A stretch of DNA of 64,000 bases, from positions 39,561 to 103,560 of the forward strand of contig CANNZV010002329.1 in the NCBI GenBank assembly GCA_947561585.1, read 5' to 3'. The notes under the pieces were generated by a model. That model made no database searches and was not told the origin of the DNA. It saw only the letters and a list, made by a program, of their open reading frames with translations. This document shows positions 46,886-59,266 of this stretch, piece after piece; positions within the stretch are counted from its first letter, which is position 1, and the number at the start of each line of letters is the position of its first letter. Position numbers and translations under genes: made by a program. Source of the stretch: Caprella mutica (taxonomy: Eukaryota; Arthropoda; Malacostraca; Amphipoda; Caprellidae).

Positions 46886-49836
46886 AAATAAAAACAGCGC
46901 GTAAATTTACTGCCAAACCAGTTAATCAAATGCCGTGTTTTATAAAGCGACTCTCAAATGGCTAGCTGCTCAATGTCAACTGATTAAATTCTAACGGACA
47001 TAATTAATTTCAACTTGAATGGCAAATCGCATTGGAAAGCTCTGTAAAAAGCTGAACTAATTGTCAATGCAACTTGCATTAAAACAATTAGAATATATTG
47101 TCATCATTATTCTAACGTTAATTAATTAGTGTATTAACTTGGAGGCAAAATATTCCAATTGGTTGCTACAAATCTTCTTCAACTTTTGGGCGAGAATAAA
47201 TAATGGTAAATGGAAGACTAAGCACTAACTTCAATTCGAACATTGAGTAATTAGGTCCAATTGGAAAGAAAAATGATTTACTGAAGTTCAGAAGCAGCTC
47301 AAGTTCCTTATTTCTATAAGTTTGATGGTAGGTATTTATTATAATGCAATGGAGAATCGCAGTCTTTGACACAATAAGGAAAATAAGCATAGCCTGTAAA
47401 AAGTGGAATTTTTAATAGAATGAAGGATGTATCCGATTATAAAAGGTTTAATTAATTGTTTAAACAATAAGTCTCGATAATTATTTCTCTGATAATTATG
47501 TATTTATATATATTGTAATTAGAAAACCAGTTATTCTAATTAATCGATTTAAATAATGTAATTAGATAATTCTACTTTTACTTACAGGAACAATATTTTT
47601 CAATAAATAGTTATCCCATGAATGGAGAATTATTATTAAAGAGTACTCTTTATCTAATTAATAATTACCATTAACAGTACACATATTACTGAATTGATCA
47701 CCGTAAAGGGTCATAATTATATGCAATTTTTTGGAATCAAGTAATGAAGTAATTATATTAAAATAACTCTTTTGGAAAAAGTTATAAGAATAGCACATTT
47801 TTTATATGAATAATTTTGCACTAATATCAAATTAGATTGGAGAATAATTTATTATAATGTACTATCGATACTGAAGGAATGGATAGGATGAGTCAACAAG
47901 TTACTCACTCAAATTTCACTAAGTTTGTTCCATGTGCAATAAGTTGTTCAAAGGGTATGTTCTAGTTGCGGTGTTTGTTTGACACAACATATAGATGTAA
48001 TTACAACTTAATCATTTGCTTCAGCTATCTTCATATTAAAACAATTGAATTAGGCATGGAACAATAGAGAAAATCTAATTTAGTCTAATATATTTGAGAA
48101 TAAATATAGTGGTAAGAGTGAATATATTTTGATTGGATTAAATACAATTATGCAGTTTTCCAGACATATTTGTGCAGCTCCAAAGGAAGAGAATTTTGTG
48201 AAAAGTGTGTGTTTTTTTTTTCATTACATCCAAAGAAAGTTTCACAAGCTTGTGGAAATTTAAAATATTTACTAGATCCTAAATTAAAACATGATACGAA
48301 ATACAAATCTAAAAAGAAAATGGGGAAAATGCAGTGGTATAGTGCAAAATCATTCAATACATTTACTATAATACAGTATTCGTTAAATATCTTTTCGAAT
48401 TTAAAACCAGACGTTGAGTGTTTAAATTTTCAGGGATATTATTAAAAGGTGTTTATTGAGATTGCAAATTTTGGGCAAATCTTGCTATTTTCTCTAACAA
48501 ATCGATTAAGACTCAGACACTCACAGACAGTCCTTCTCATTCAACTTCGACTTTTGGCCAAGCCAGTCCTTTGCTGAGGAAGTTTTTCATTCATTTTTAA
48601 CACAGTACCAATTGAAACACCAAACCCATACGTGCGTTTCCAAAAAAATTTGTTCGTCACAAAAATTCCACAAATGTTTTATTATTCCAGAGAATTATAG
48701 TATAGAGTAGGAATATCTCGTGCTGTACACTTTAACTTTGACAGCTTATAAGTTCTTCTTCTTTAGTTTCGTGTGGCAAAGAACAACTCATACATTCGGG
48801 AACATCTGCCCTTTTGATGAATTATATTTTATAAAATAAATTATACCTACTATATTTAATCACATGCATAAAGTATGTCCTATCTCTATGTTATAACAAT
48901 TACTTTATTATTACCTTTGTTAATTGCAATTTATTATTTCCGGTCTATTTAATGTACAATTTTATACATCAATGATATTTCCCAGTTCAAATTATAACAA
49001 AGGTGATAAATAAATGGGTTTTACATCACAAGGTGTTTAGGGAATTTTACAGATATGGACTACCCGAATTAAAGTGTTGCATGCTTGTACCTATACTTTG
49101 CTATTAACCTCTGTATATAATAATACATGTAGTTACATATATGCGGTAAACATAAAATGGTATATGAGATATAAAACATTTTATTAAAATAAGAAAAATA
49201 TCCTAATTATACTTCAGAGACTTATTATTTTAATTCTCACTCGCATTATATCTTACAATGGTTATATGTAGAACTGTGTTTATATAATGAGAGCTTTAAA
49301 TTATAAGCACTTTAGCAGTTTTAAACTTTAATTGCTTTAATCGTATATATCTACAGGGGAACTGGGAGTGGTAGTATGTATATTACCCAGGCTAGAGAGG
49401 TCCACCTGACTAAAAATTATATAAAGCTGAATATTTCAAAACTTGTTGCACTCTTTTCACTGATATTTATATATATATATGTAGATATACATAAATACGT
49501 CATAGACAATGACAGTCACGGAGTTTCAGTAACTCAAGTCAATAAATTTTTAAAATATACAATAATATTTCTAGCCGAATCGAGTAGGCCTCTTATAGGC
49601 ACTGTGGTCGTTAAAAACGCGCAGCTCACTCACAAAATTGCACAATTAATTTAACACATACACTATAGTTACGAGTGCGTATGATATGATGGAGGTTTTC
49701 ACGGAAAGAGTACTAGAATTGGAAGAGAACACAATACATTTTTCAACAAGATATATAAGAAAACTGATATGCCGATTACCGGGAGTATTTGGCTGAAACA
49801 TATTATAATATTTGACCGATATTCGTACACTATATA
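45343..49836. other. AT-rich intergenic DNA
   Basis: A (GA)n microsatellite lies at 46853-46884. The block 46780-47130 is less AT-rich and holds several TAATTA sites. The overlapping open frames near 48148-48445 have no recognisable product or splice context. No gene is called. Confidence 0.45.
46853..46884 (+). repeat. (AG)n microsatellite
   Basis: An uninterrupted AG dinucleotide run of about 32 bp. Confidence 0.95.
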
Positions 49837-50075
49837 TAGCGTCAACGCGGGTAATTCCCCCGCACCTTGAATGTGCGGGCATTATCCCGCACCCCTCTTA
49901 TCTCCAAAACTATTCGGAAATTTGAATTTCTGTTTACGACATTGGAAAGAACAAGACCTGCTCTTTCCAATGCCGTGAAGAGAAATTTAAATTTCCAAAC
50001 AGTTTTGGAGAAAAGGGGGTTGCATGTTAATGCCCGCACATTCAAGGTGCGGAGGAATTACCCGCGTTGACGCTA
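49837..50075. repeat. Near-perfect 239-bp palindrome (foldback element) with mirror-image 67-codon frames
   Basis: The arms run from TAGCGTCAACGCGGG at 49837 to its exact inverse ending at 50075. They pair almost to the centre, where CATTGGAAAGA faces TCTTTCCAATG. Each strand holds a 67-codon frame (49867-50070 + and 49842-50045 -), with near-identical products beginning MNVRAL and ending ARTFKVR.NYPR. The block is GC-richer than its surroundings. It may be a foldback MITE or a long-hairpin RNA source. Protein coding is doubtful. Confidence 0.85.
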
Positions 50076-50257
50076 ATTGATAATGGATAGAAGGGGTTTA
50101 ATGTCTTCATGCATGCATGGGGAAAAAGAACATATCACTGACGTCAAAAGGAAACCAATACAAGGGACTCGAAGCTGGAAGTAAACAGAGGGGAATGTCA
50201 CTTCCTTAACATAGACAGTGTCAACTACCAACAGTGGGTGACAATGTCCAAAGTTCG

Positions 50258-50281
50258 TGTATGCAGAAGATTGCATACACG
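50258..50281. repeat. Small hairpin, 9-bp stem
   Basis: GTGTATGCA and its inverse TGCATACAC are separated by six bases. Confidence 0.7.
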
Positions 50282-50490
50282 TGCATTCACGCAAGCATCG
50301 GTGACATCACTCAGGGATGGAAAAGGGTAATTAATGATGATCTCGTATAGTTGAAGAAAATAAGCCAATCGCTATCCTCTAAAACTAGAAGTAGCGTTGA
50401 TAAAAATAAACAGGGTGAAATATAAATAAAAAATACAAACAATATCTTATATATACTACAGGTTCGTGACTCAAGAGACGCAGATCAGAG

Positions 50491-50631
50491 TAAATTCACT
50501 AAATTCATCACATCTTAAATTCATCGATCGCATGGTATATTCATCGCATGGTAATTTCATCGAATGGTAAATCCATCGCATGTTAAATTCATCGAATAGT
50601 AATTTCATCACATGGTAACTGATTGCATGGT
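50491..50631 (-). repeat. 16-bp satellite, inverted short array
   Basis: Diverged copies of AAATTCATCGCATGGT follow each other. This is the inverse of the unit in the large array at 51315-52779. Confidence 0.8.
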
Positions 50632-50899
50632 ACATCATAAATATAAATTGATTAACTTAAATAATTTCTTAAGGTATGATTATTTCAGACCTTACTTTAC
50701 TTATCGCTGGATAAAAGTAACTTGTTTGTGCGAATCTGTACTGTTATTTGATTTACATGATTGAAATTTTAGTAATAGAATGTCAAATAATTTTCATTGG
50801 TACATGATACAATTACTATGAAATTAGAAAATAAAATTTGGAAAAGTGCACCAATTTATTATTTTGTTATTATGTAAATATTTCTTTAATCAAATTCGT

Positions 50900-51060
50900 C
50901 TATATCAAAATTTTCCAAAGACTCTAAATTGTCCGAAAACTTGGAATTTTCCAAAAACTCGAAATTTTCCGAAAATTCATTTAATCAAAATTCAATTTCC
51001 ATTAAAAACCGGATATTTTTAACGGGATAGTACACTAGTGTTACAATAATGTCTATAAAC
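50900..51060 (+). repeat. Copy of the AT-rich repeat that the I-type element invaded
   Basis: Recurring GAAATTTTCC phrases are followed by AATCAAAATTCAATTTCC and ATTAAAAACCGG. This resembles 13240-13937 joined to 19474-19500 across the retrotransposon insertion. Confidence 0.45.
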
Positions 51061-51314
51061 GTATATGATTAGCAAAGCCTAATTGCCTCATTATAGATGT
51101 GAACCAGGTTTTCTAATTATTTAGGAGGTATTGGTAACAATATTCATCTTTTCAAAAAAGAAATTTAGATTTATTTTTGAGCAGTTGTACCGAAAAAATT
51201 TATATTTTTATATGTATTTTTAATATTAACGGTTTGCCTTAGCAACACATCCAAATCATATATTATACTTTTCTATTGATTATTTACTTTTCTATCATTT
51301 ATATTATCTACCTT

Positions 51315-52779
51315 CACCATGCGATGAATTTACCATGCGATGAATTTACCATGCGATGAATTTACCATGCAATGAATTTACTATGAGATGAATTTACCAT
51401 GCGATCAATTTACCATGCGATTAATTTACCAAGCGATGAATTTACCATGCGATGAATTTACCATGCGATGAATTTACCATGCGATGAATTTACCATGCGA
51501 TCAATTTACCATGCGATTAATTTATCATGCGATGAATTTACCATGCGATGAAATTACCATGCGATGAGTTTACCATGCGATGAATTTACCATGCAATTAA
51601 TTTACCATACAATGAATTTACCGTGCGATGAATTTAATTACCATGCGATGAATTTAGCATGCTATGAATTCACCATGCGATGAATTTACCATGCGATGAA
51701 TTTACCGCGATGAATTTACCGCAATGAATTTACCATCCGATGAATTTACCATGCAATGAATTTACCATGCAATGAATTTACCATGCGATGAATTTACCAT
51801 GCGATGAATTTACCATGCGATGAATTTACCGCGATGAATTTACCGCAATGAATTTACCATCCGATGAATTTACCATGCAATGAATTTACCATGCAATGAA
51901 TTTACCATGCGATGAATTTACCATGCGATGAATTTACTGCGATGAATTTACCGCAAAGAATTTACCATGTGATGAATTTACCATGTAATGAATTTACCAT
52001 GCAATGAATTTACCATGCAATGAATTTACCATGCGATGAATTTACCATGCGATGAATTTACCATGCGATGAATTTACCGCGATGAATTTACCGCAATGAA
52101 TTTACCATCCGATGAATTTACCATGCAATGAATTTACCATGCAATGAATTTACCATGCGATGAATTTACCATGCGATGAATTTACTGCGATGAATTTACC
52201 GCAAAGAATTTACCATGTGATGAATTTACCATGTAATGAATTTACCATGCGATGAATTTACCATGCGATGAATTTACAGCAATGAATTTACCATGCGAAG
52301 AATTTACCATGTGTGAATTTACCATGCGATGAATTTACCATGTGATGAATTTACCATGCAATGAATTTACCATGCGATGAATGTACCGCGATGAATTTAC
52401 CGCAATGAATTTACCATGCGATGAATTTATCATGCGATGAATTTACCATGCGATGAATTTACCATGCGATGAATTTACCGCGATGAATTTACCGCAATGA
52501 ATTTACCATGCGATGAATTTACCATGCGATGAATTTACCATGCGATAAATTTACCATGCGATGAATTTACCATGCAATGAATTTACCATGCGATCAATTT
52601 ACCATGCGATGAATTTACCATGCGATGAATTTAACATGCGATGAATTTACCATGCGATGAATTTACCATGCGATGAATTTACCATGCGATGAATTTACCA
52701 TGCGATGAATTTACCATGCGATGAATTTACCATGCGATGAATTTACCATGCGATGAATTTAACATACGATGAATTTACC
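51315..52779 (+). repeat. Satellite array, 16-bp unit, about 92 copies
   Basis: The unit is GATGAATTTACCATGC, with a 14-bp variant (GATGAATTTACCGC). Variant strings recur at 124 bp (ACCGCAATG at about 51718 and 51842) and at 248 bp (again at about 52090, and ACCGCAAAG at about 51950 and 52198), so segmental duplications sit inside the array. Confidence 0.93.
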
Positions 52780-55661
52780 GGGTACCAAATAGACGCCACC
52801 TTCTCCTCTCCCGATCAAACAGATCACTGACATATATTTCATTTAATTTGAATAGAAAAATTAGGCATTTTTACCTCTTATCGCTTTAAATATTCATATG
52901 TATTAATCGTATATAATCACTTTAACTGTGTTTTAGTACTGGTGTGAAAACAGCTTCGAATATCTTGTATTAATTATCATCTTGGATTCAGGAATCCAAG
53001 ATGAAACGAATAAATATATCATAAAGTTACAAAATCATGAATATGTATTTCGATCAAGAAATTATTTATAGACTTTTATCAAAAGTAATTGTATTTAACT
53101 TTACTAGAGGAGGATATCCTTTATGATTTCATTGTTTAATTAAATATTGTCGAGTTATAAATGCTGTTATATACAATTCTACATTTCCTTAAATTACCAT
53201 CAGTTTTTATATTGTAGATATTACATACTTTATAACACTAGCAATATCTATATCCATGAATATCATTTGGATGTGTTAAGAGATATGAATGATATCGATG
53301 TAATTAACTGAAGTTTGCAACAAGTTGATCTAATTAATTTCATTAATTAAGAGATAATTGGATGTGAGATTTTGGAATTGGTGGTAATTAATTTGCTGTT
53401 TAGCCTATTAGTGTCCAAATGGAATGAACTGTTGAATTAGTTGTTGACTCCTATGCAGATATCGCGAAACCTTTGAAACTCTCCTCGGTAAAACTTCATT
53501 GAATCACTATAAAGCTAATTGGCTAGACTTTTAAAGGCAGCACAGTAAACATCTCATTAAAACCTCGTCTGATTTAAAAATTGATGAGCAAGTTTCATTT
53601 TTAATTTGTATCATATATTTTATATAAGTTCTTTGTGCCTATTATACTAAACGAATAACAATTAATTAATGAGGGATGATATATTGCATATCCATAAAAT
53701 AGAAGACATTAGAAAGATTTTAATTTGGAATATTTTATGACACCATTTATAAGACTTCCACTGAATCAGAGTGCTAAATACGGTCGGGAATCAACTATAT
53801 ATTTTCCTTTTAAAAATAGGCTGTTATGAAATAAATACTTATAAATAGAATATTTTGATCCATTCGTTTTGATATCATCCAAATATAAATTCGTAACCTC
53901 AATAAAAAATGACCTATTATTATTATTCAACAAATATTAGGATTTGAAATAATTTTCACTTTACTAGGCATTTATTTTATTTTTCTATATATACAATTCA
54001 TTTTCTGAAATGATAATATAATTCAATACACAATTTTCTGAAATTGTGATACGAATCTAGTTTAATTAAACAACACTCCATGAAATCAGCCGATGTACCA
54101 ATATTCTGGATATTGCACGGCAGGCATGTGTGAGTATCGAGAAGCCATGTTCGATTGGAAAGGCATACACATCCCACTGGAAGCAGCTATCAACTTCACA
54201 TTAACGATATTACACACGAGATTTACCCGTGGGAATGTAAATTACGCTCCAAGCTAATGGAGGACATTAGTCCGGATTAACTGACCGGCAGCACTCGGCA
54301 ATTTGGCTTCCAGCCGAAACGGATAATCCTGAGTCTTTTTCTATACCAAACCAATATATTTGATAATTATTGAATGATACCATTAGACAACGCTCCCTTG
54401 ATATTTGGAAATCATTATGTTCAATTTCGGTTAATCGGTATATGAGGTGATATTGGCAAAGAATTGTAATTTAGCTCCCAGCCATATCGTACAGTTTGAA
54501 CATCATTAGCTTGTGCGGTAATAAGTACAATTAAATTACTTCATAAATCTATATTTTCTTTTTAAATTAAATTTCAATTTAATTAACAAGAATCACTGTA
54601 TATTTTTATGGAATAAATAGGCACTTCAACGTTGCAAAAAATATAACGCTTATATTAAAGAGATTCTGTACATCATTTAAAATGTATGATTTTCTAAATG
54701 ACAAAAAGAGTAATTCAATAAATATTACTTTTTATCTTGACAAATAATTGGATGACATTTCATTAAACACGTCATAAATCATTTTAAAATACGTATTTTA
54801 AAATATAAAAAAGATTTTTTTTTTTCAGATGAAGTAATTATTACTGAAATTTTGGCATCGAATGTGAGAAAAAAAATTGATTTCTAAAATATAATTGAAA
54901 ATACAATTAAAGTATAAACTACTCAGAAATATAAATTGATGTAGTTCTAACATTTAGCCTAACTATTATAATGAATGTAAATCTGGTATAATAATAACTG
55001 CAAGAGTTCTATAAGCTACTCTTAATAGTCAATTATTCGCGAGATCGAAAAAAATGTATGCAAATTGCATCAGACTGTGAGAAAAGTCGAGATTAAAGGC
55101 CATTAAATTAAAGTTACGATGCAAAAATGGAGCAAAAAGGTCCTTCATTGACTGCAGAGAAGAAGACTGTACATGAGCTCCAATTAGGGCCACATCAAAA
55201 AGAGTGGGGAGATACACTTTGTTGAAACTTTCAGTGGTTTCTCTGGTTGAAGATAATTAGAATGATGAAGTTTGCTGAAAGAACGAGTTTGTAAAAAGAT
55301 TAATTTAGCTTTAAACTTTATGTTACACTGTACAATTAGAGAAAAAGTCACTGTGATGATGTTAATTTGTCAAAATAGTGTTTCCTTAGTTCCTATTATG
55401 ATGTTAGCTTTTAAATTTATCTGTAGGTATATATTTCAGTTTGATATATTTATAGAGCATTGAAATAAATAAAGTGGAGTAGTTTTTAAATTGGTTCACT
55501 GTGTCATACCATTATATAATATTATACATACATACTGTCTGGGCGAACTGAAGGGCAATTCTCATTCAAAAAACAGAAAGCAATTTATATCAGAATATTC
55601 CACAGGGATATTCTGATATGCTGAAGTGGGATTGAGAAAGCTAGTTTAAAGAAGGACGATC
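52780..55661. other. AT-rich intergenic DNA with two regulatory-like patches
   Basis: A cluster of TAATTA sites lies at 53300-53395. A block near 54060-54340 is distinctly GC-richer, with only a short open frame (MFDWKGIHIPLEAAINFTL). The frame at 55029-55217 (-) is open but unrecognised. No gene is called. Confidence 0.4.
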
Positions 55662-55895
55662 TTTCTTGAAATCAGTGTCGCCTTTAACATTGTCACCTTC
55701 CAGTCAGTTGAACTGGCATTTCAAGAAGCCAACGTAGAACTCCCTCTCGTAAGATGAATAGTTCAAATTCTGAGATTTTGAATGGTTACTACGACATTTT
55801 GCGATCATAGCAGGACAGTTCTTGTCAGAGGTGCTCAAAAAGGTGGTGTGCTTTCACTTGGTCATGGACAAGCTTCTTGAAAGTCTGCCAGCCAT
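55662..55895 (+). pseudogene. Relic of a non-LTR reverse transcriptase
   Basis: One frame reads VAFNIVTFQSVELAFQEANV, stops, then VLVRGAQKGGVLS. A shifted frame follows with LVMDKLLESLPA. These match RT motifs of the GCPQGGVLSPLLW and LVVDKLLE type. At least two stops and one frameshift show that it is dead. Flanking sequence to about 56060 may belong to it. Confidence 0.65.
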
Positions 55896-56348
55896 CCATT
55901 ATATTTGCAATGAAACTAACTAAGATTCACGATTGTAAGCACAAACTTATGAATCATCATCTTAAGAACTGGAACGAATTGTGTTACAATCAGTAGCAGA
56001 GTACAGGAAGGTAAAGGAGATGTGATGAGCTGGTCAGAATACTGAGGCACTATAATAGAGGTACAAACAATACTCCAATCGTTATGATCACGTGGAAGAA
56101 AAATTTAGATATCATCCTTTAATACTGGGAGGGAAAAATAAACTGTCCTAGTTCAGATTTTTTTGATGAATAAAACAATTCTAACATAACTATATATTGT
56201 TTTATTCAAATCATTATACAATGCCGTTTGTGTGATAAATTTTTGAAGATAATATTAGAAGACGGTCGCCATCTGTACCAATGCTCAGTTGAAGACGATG
56301 TCTGAAGTTTTCTGTTGCTCTTGTGGACTTCAATCTGTCTCTTCCGAA

Positions 56349-56478
56349 TTTATACATCTTCAATTGTTCCCAATTTTATTGCCGACTTTTGAAATCTTTA
56401 TCTTCCAGATATCCCACCAGGTAAAAGTCGCAAATGCTCATATCCAGTGAGAGTGGGAGATCACAAGTCCAGAAGAGC
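56349..56478 (-). pseudogene. Relic of a mariner/Tc1-type transposase C terminus
   Basis: The minus strand reads DLPLSLDMSICDFYLVGYLE, then a few residues, a stop, and NWEQLKMYK. This corresponds to the family phrase SPDLSPCDFFLWGYLK...LEELK. Inverted copies of TCTGAAGTTTTCTGTTGCTC flank it (about 56300 and 56475). Confidence 0.6.
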
Positions 56479-57025
56479 AACAGAAAACTTCAGACCCATA
56501 TGGCCACCATCTTCTTGATGTCACACAATGAAACCTAAAAACGTTCCTCAACTCAAAAAACTCAATAAAGTTTTTTAAAATATAAGGAAACTCTTTTATT
56601 GAATGTAAATTTCAGGCACATGGATGAACCAGACAAAGTAAATACTCTATAACAAAAAATATTTATAATCAATATGCAACAAACTTTTAATGAATAAATA
56701 GGAAATTAAATTAATATAAATTGAGAAACAGTCATTTTGCTGTCATCTAATTATCCTGCCATGTGAGCAGTATTTGTTCAACACTTGAATAGACCAAAGT
56801 TCTATTTACTGTTGACAAACAAACATATAGAAAGTTAATTTAGTTTAAGTTAGGTAATCTATAATGAAGGAAATTACTATACGCAGCTGAACTGTCATTT
56901 CCAGTTTATTCCATTCCTTGTTGAGAATTACGGTTTGCAATTTCAATTCCTTCCTTATATCGGATTTCACTCAAAGTACTTTAGTTCCAATCAGGGATGA
57001 ATGGGAAAAAGAAATTGGCATTAAC

Positions 57026-57655
57026 CAGTTAGTACTCATTAAGCAGTTAGTACTCATAAAGCAGTTAGTACTCATAAAGCAGTTAGCACTCATAAAGCAG
57101 TTAGTACTCATTAAGCAGTTAGTACTCATAAAGCAGTTAGTACTCATAAAGCAGTTAGTACTCATAAAGCAGTTAGTACTCATAAAGCAGTTAGTACTCA
57201 TAAAGCAGTTAGTACTCATAAAGCAGTTAGTACTCATAAAGCAGTTAGTACTCATAAAGCAGTTAGTACTCATAAAGCAGTTAGTACTCATAAAGCAGTT
57301 AGTACTCATTAAGCAGTTAGTACTCATAAAGCAGTTAGTACTTATTAACCAGTTAGTACTCATTAAGCAGTTAGTACTCATTAAGCAGTTAGTACTCATA
57401 AAGCAGTTAGTACTCATAAAGCAGTTAGTACTCATAAAGCAGTTAGTACTCATAAAGCAGTTAGTACTTATTAACCAGTTAGTACTCATTAAGCAGTTAG
57501 TACTCATTAAGCAGTTAGTACTCATAAAGCAGTTAGTACTCATAAAGCAGTTAGTACTTATTAAGCAGTTAGTACTCATTAAGCAGTTAGTACTCATTAA
57601 GCAGTTAGTACTCATTAAGCAGTTAGTACTCATTAAGCAGTTAGTACTCATAAAA
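57026..57655 (+). repeat. Minisatellite, 18-bp unit, 35 copies
   Basis: The unit is CAGTTAGTACTCATAAAG, with ATTAAG and TTATTAAC variants. Because 18 is a multiple of 3, one frame on each strand stays open: QLVLIK repeats on + (56918-57658, no ATG ahead of the array) and CFMSTN/CLMSTN repeats on - (56971-57747). Neither is called as a gene. Confidence 0.93.
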
Positions 57656-58187
57656 TAAAGAAATTTAGAAAAAAATACACGAAATTTCAAAATTACACAA
57701 AAAGGAAATTCATTTGTATATAAAATTTGTATTGAATCAACATTCAATTTCTACAGAAAACACTATACAGGGTGTCCCAAAAAACCATACCCAAATTTCA
57801 AGGGCTTTAATTCTGAAACTGTTAAATTTTCAAAAAATGTAAAAATCACATTTGTTTCTCAACATTTTTTTCAGCTCTTTACAAAATTTTAGATGAATCG
57901 ATTTAACCATTTTCTTTAAAATGTATGTTTAGTGACCGACACCAAAAACCTGCTTGCGCACTTTTTTTAACTTCGAATTTTAGGATATTAAAACAATGTT
58001 TTCAATAATTTTCAACAGTCTATTAAAATGGTTTAGTAAAAAAAACGTTATTATAACAATATAAAGTGTTTATTAAAATGTCACTGAAAAAATAATCAAA
58101 CTGTTCCTCCTATTAATCGTTTCAGACGATCTGATGGGTCAATCGTTACGATGGTTCAAGGCGATAATGCCTATTGCCGAATACAGG

Positions 58188-58976
58188 CAGGCCTCGCTTT
58201 AAGTACAACTCACGTTAGTAAAAGTGGTCCTTATTTCAAGACATGATTCGAAATAAGAACCATTCGTAAACATAGAAAACGGAGACAATTTTCTGTGAGC
58301 ATTTCACGGTAACTAAAAAAATATCAAAATTATAATCCAGATGAGGTTATTAAAAGCAACTGGTTCTGAAATTCAACATGTCCCATTTTAGGGTAAGTTC
58401 CGTGTTATTGCACGGTTCCATATTTTCGAACACGTGAAAATCTTTATATAATAATCATTATTTAACTTTTATTTCAATTGATATTCATGATATCATTTAG
58501 AAAAGAAGTTAAATGATAATTATAATATTTTCTTTTCTGACCTGTCCGAAATTGTAGAACCATCCCAATAACTTGGAACTTTGTACCCTACTACCAAAAA
58601 TATTTCATAGAGCATAAAATTGCTGTTTGTTAAATGTAGCACAATATTTATAGAAGTCTAAGTATCTATTAGTTACTCAACTATACTGAGTGAGAGTTAA
58701 GCTATGGATGGATTTTAAAACATTTAATAAATGCACGACTTTAAACTTTTTCATCACAGTCACAAACAATGAAAGACTGTATATTATTAATAATATGCTT
58801 GTATACGTTTTACTCTAATAATAAATTTTCTTTCTATAACTCATAGAAAATGAGGTTTAAATCAAAGAGTGATAATTATAAATTTCTTGTTACTTTTTTT
58901 TCTTTTTAGTTACCATTTGGTTACTAAACTGAGTTGTGATTTGGTAACTAAAGCGGGGGATGCCTGCAGCTCATTT
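58188..58976. mobile_element. TIR element nested in the mariner-like copy
   Basis: The ends read CAGGCAGGCCTCGCTTTA and, inverted, GCAGGCATCCCCCGCTTTAG. Further paired ACAACTCA phrases follow inside. The interior is related to 42358-43344. There is no transposase. Confidence 0.5.
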
Positions 58977-58994
58977 AGTTTTTCCTTACAGCAA

Positions 58995-59065
58995 TAGTTT
59001 TGTGCTCAGGAGCACCGTCCTGGACCCACCAGGCTCGATTAATTCTTTTCTATGTGTTTCTCAAA
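58995..59065 (-). pseudogene. Transposase relic, second-Asp region
   Basis: The minus strand reads RAWWVQDGAPEHKTIAVRKN, the QDGAPxH block that holds the second catalytic Asp of mariner-type DDE transposases. It continues the relic at 60240-60330 across the nested hAT-like insertion. Confidence 0.65.
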
Positions 59066-59266
59066 GTCTTTGAACGATTCTGTAATATAGCTAATGAATC
59101 AAGGCATTCAACTCCATTTAAGTTTTTTTTTAATAAGGATAGACTACACTAAACGGCTATTGCCACTTAGTCTATCCGCTCAGATATAATTTATATCATG
59201 AAATTACTACGTCAAAGTTGAAAGTAGGATGCTTGCTCTTCGGTGCATATGTACGAACGTTATGAT

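Noticed and set aside
48148..48445. Overlapping frames of 69 and 91 codons on opposite strands
   Set aside because: No product recognised, no splice signals, and the frames mirror each other.
49376..49654. 92-codon + frame
   Set aside because: AT-driven open stretch over a TATATA run, with no coding signature.
55029..55217. 62-codon minus-strand frame
   Set aside because: Some GC enrichment and a CTCTGCAG acceptor-like site, but no donor and no recognised product.
56918..57747. 246- and 258-codon frames on opposite strands
   Set aside because: They cover the 18-bp array; the + frame has no ATG ahead of the repeats. Kept as a repeat, with the curiosity listed as a finding.
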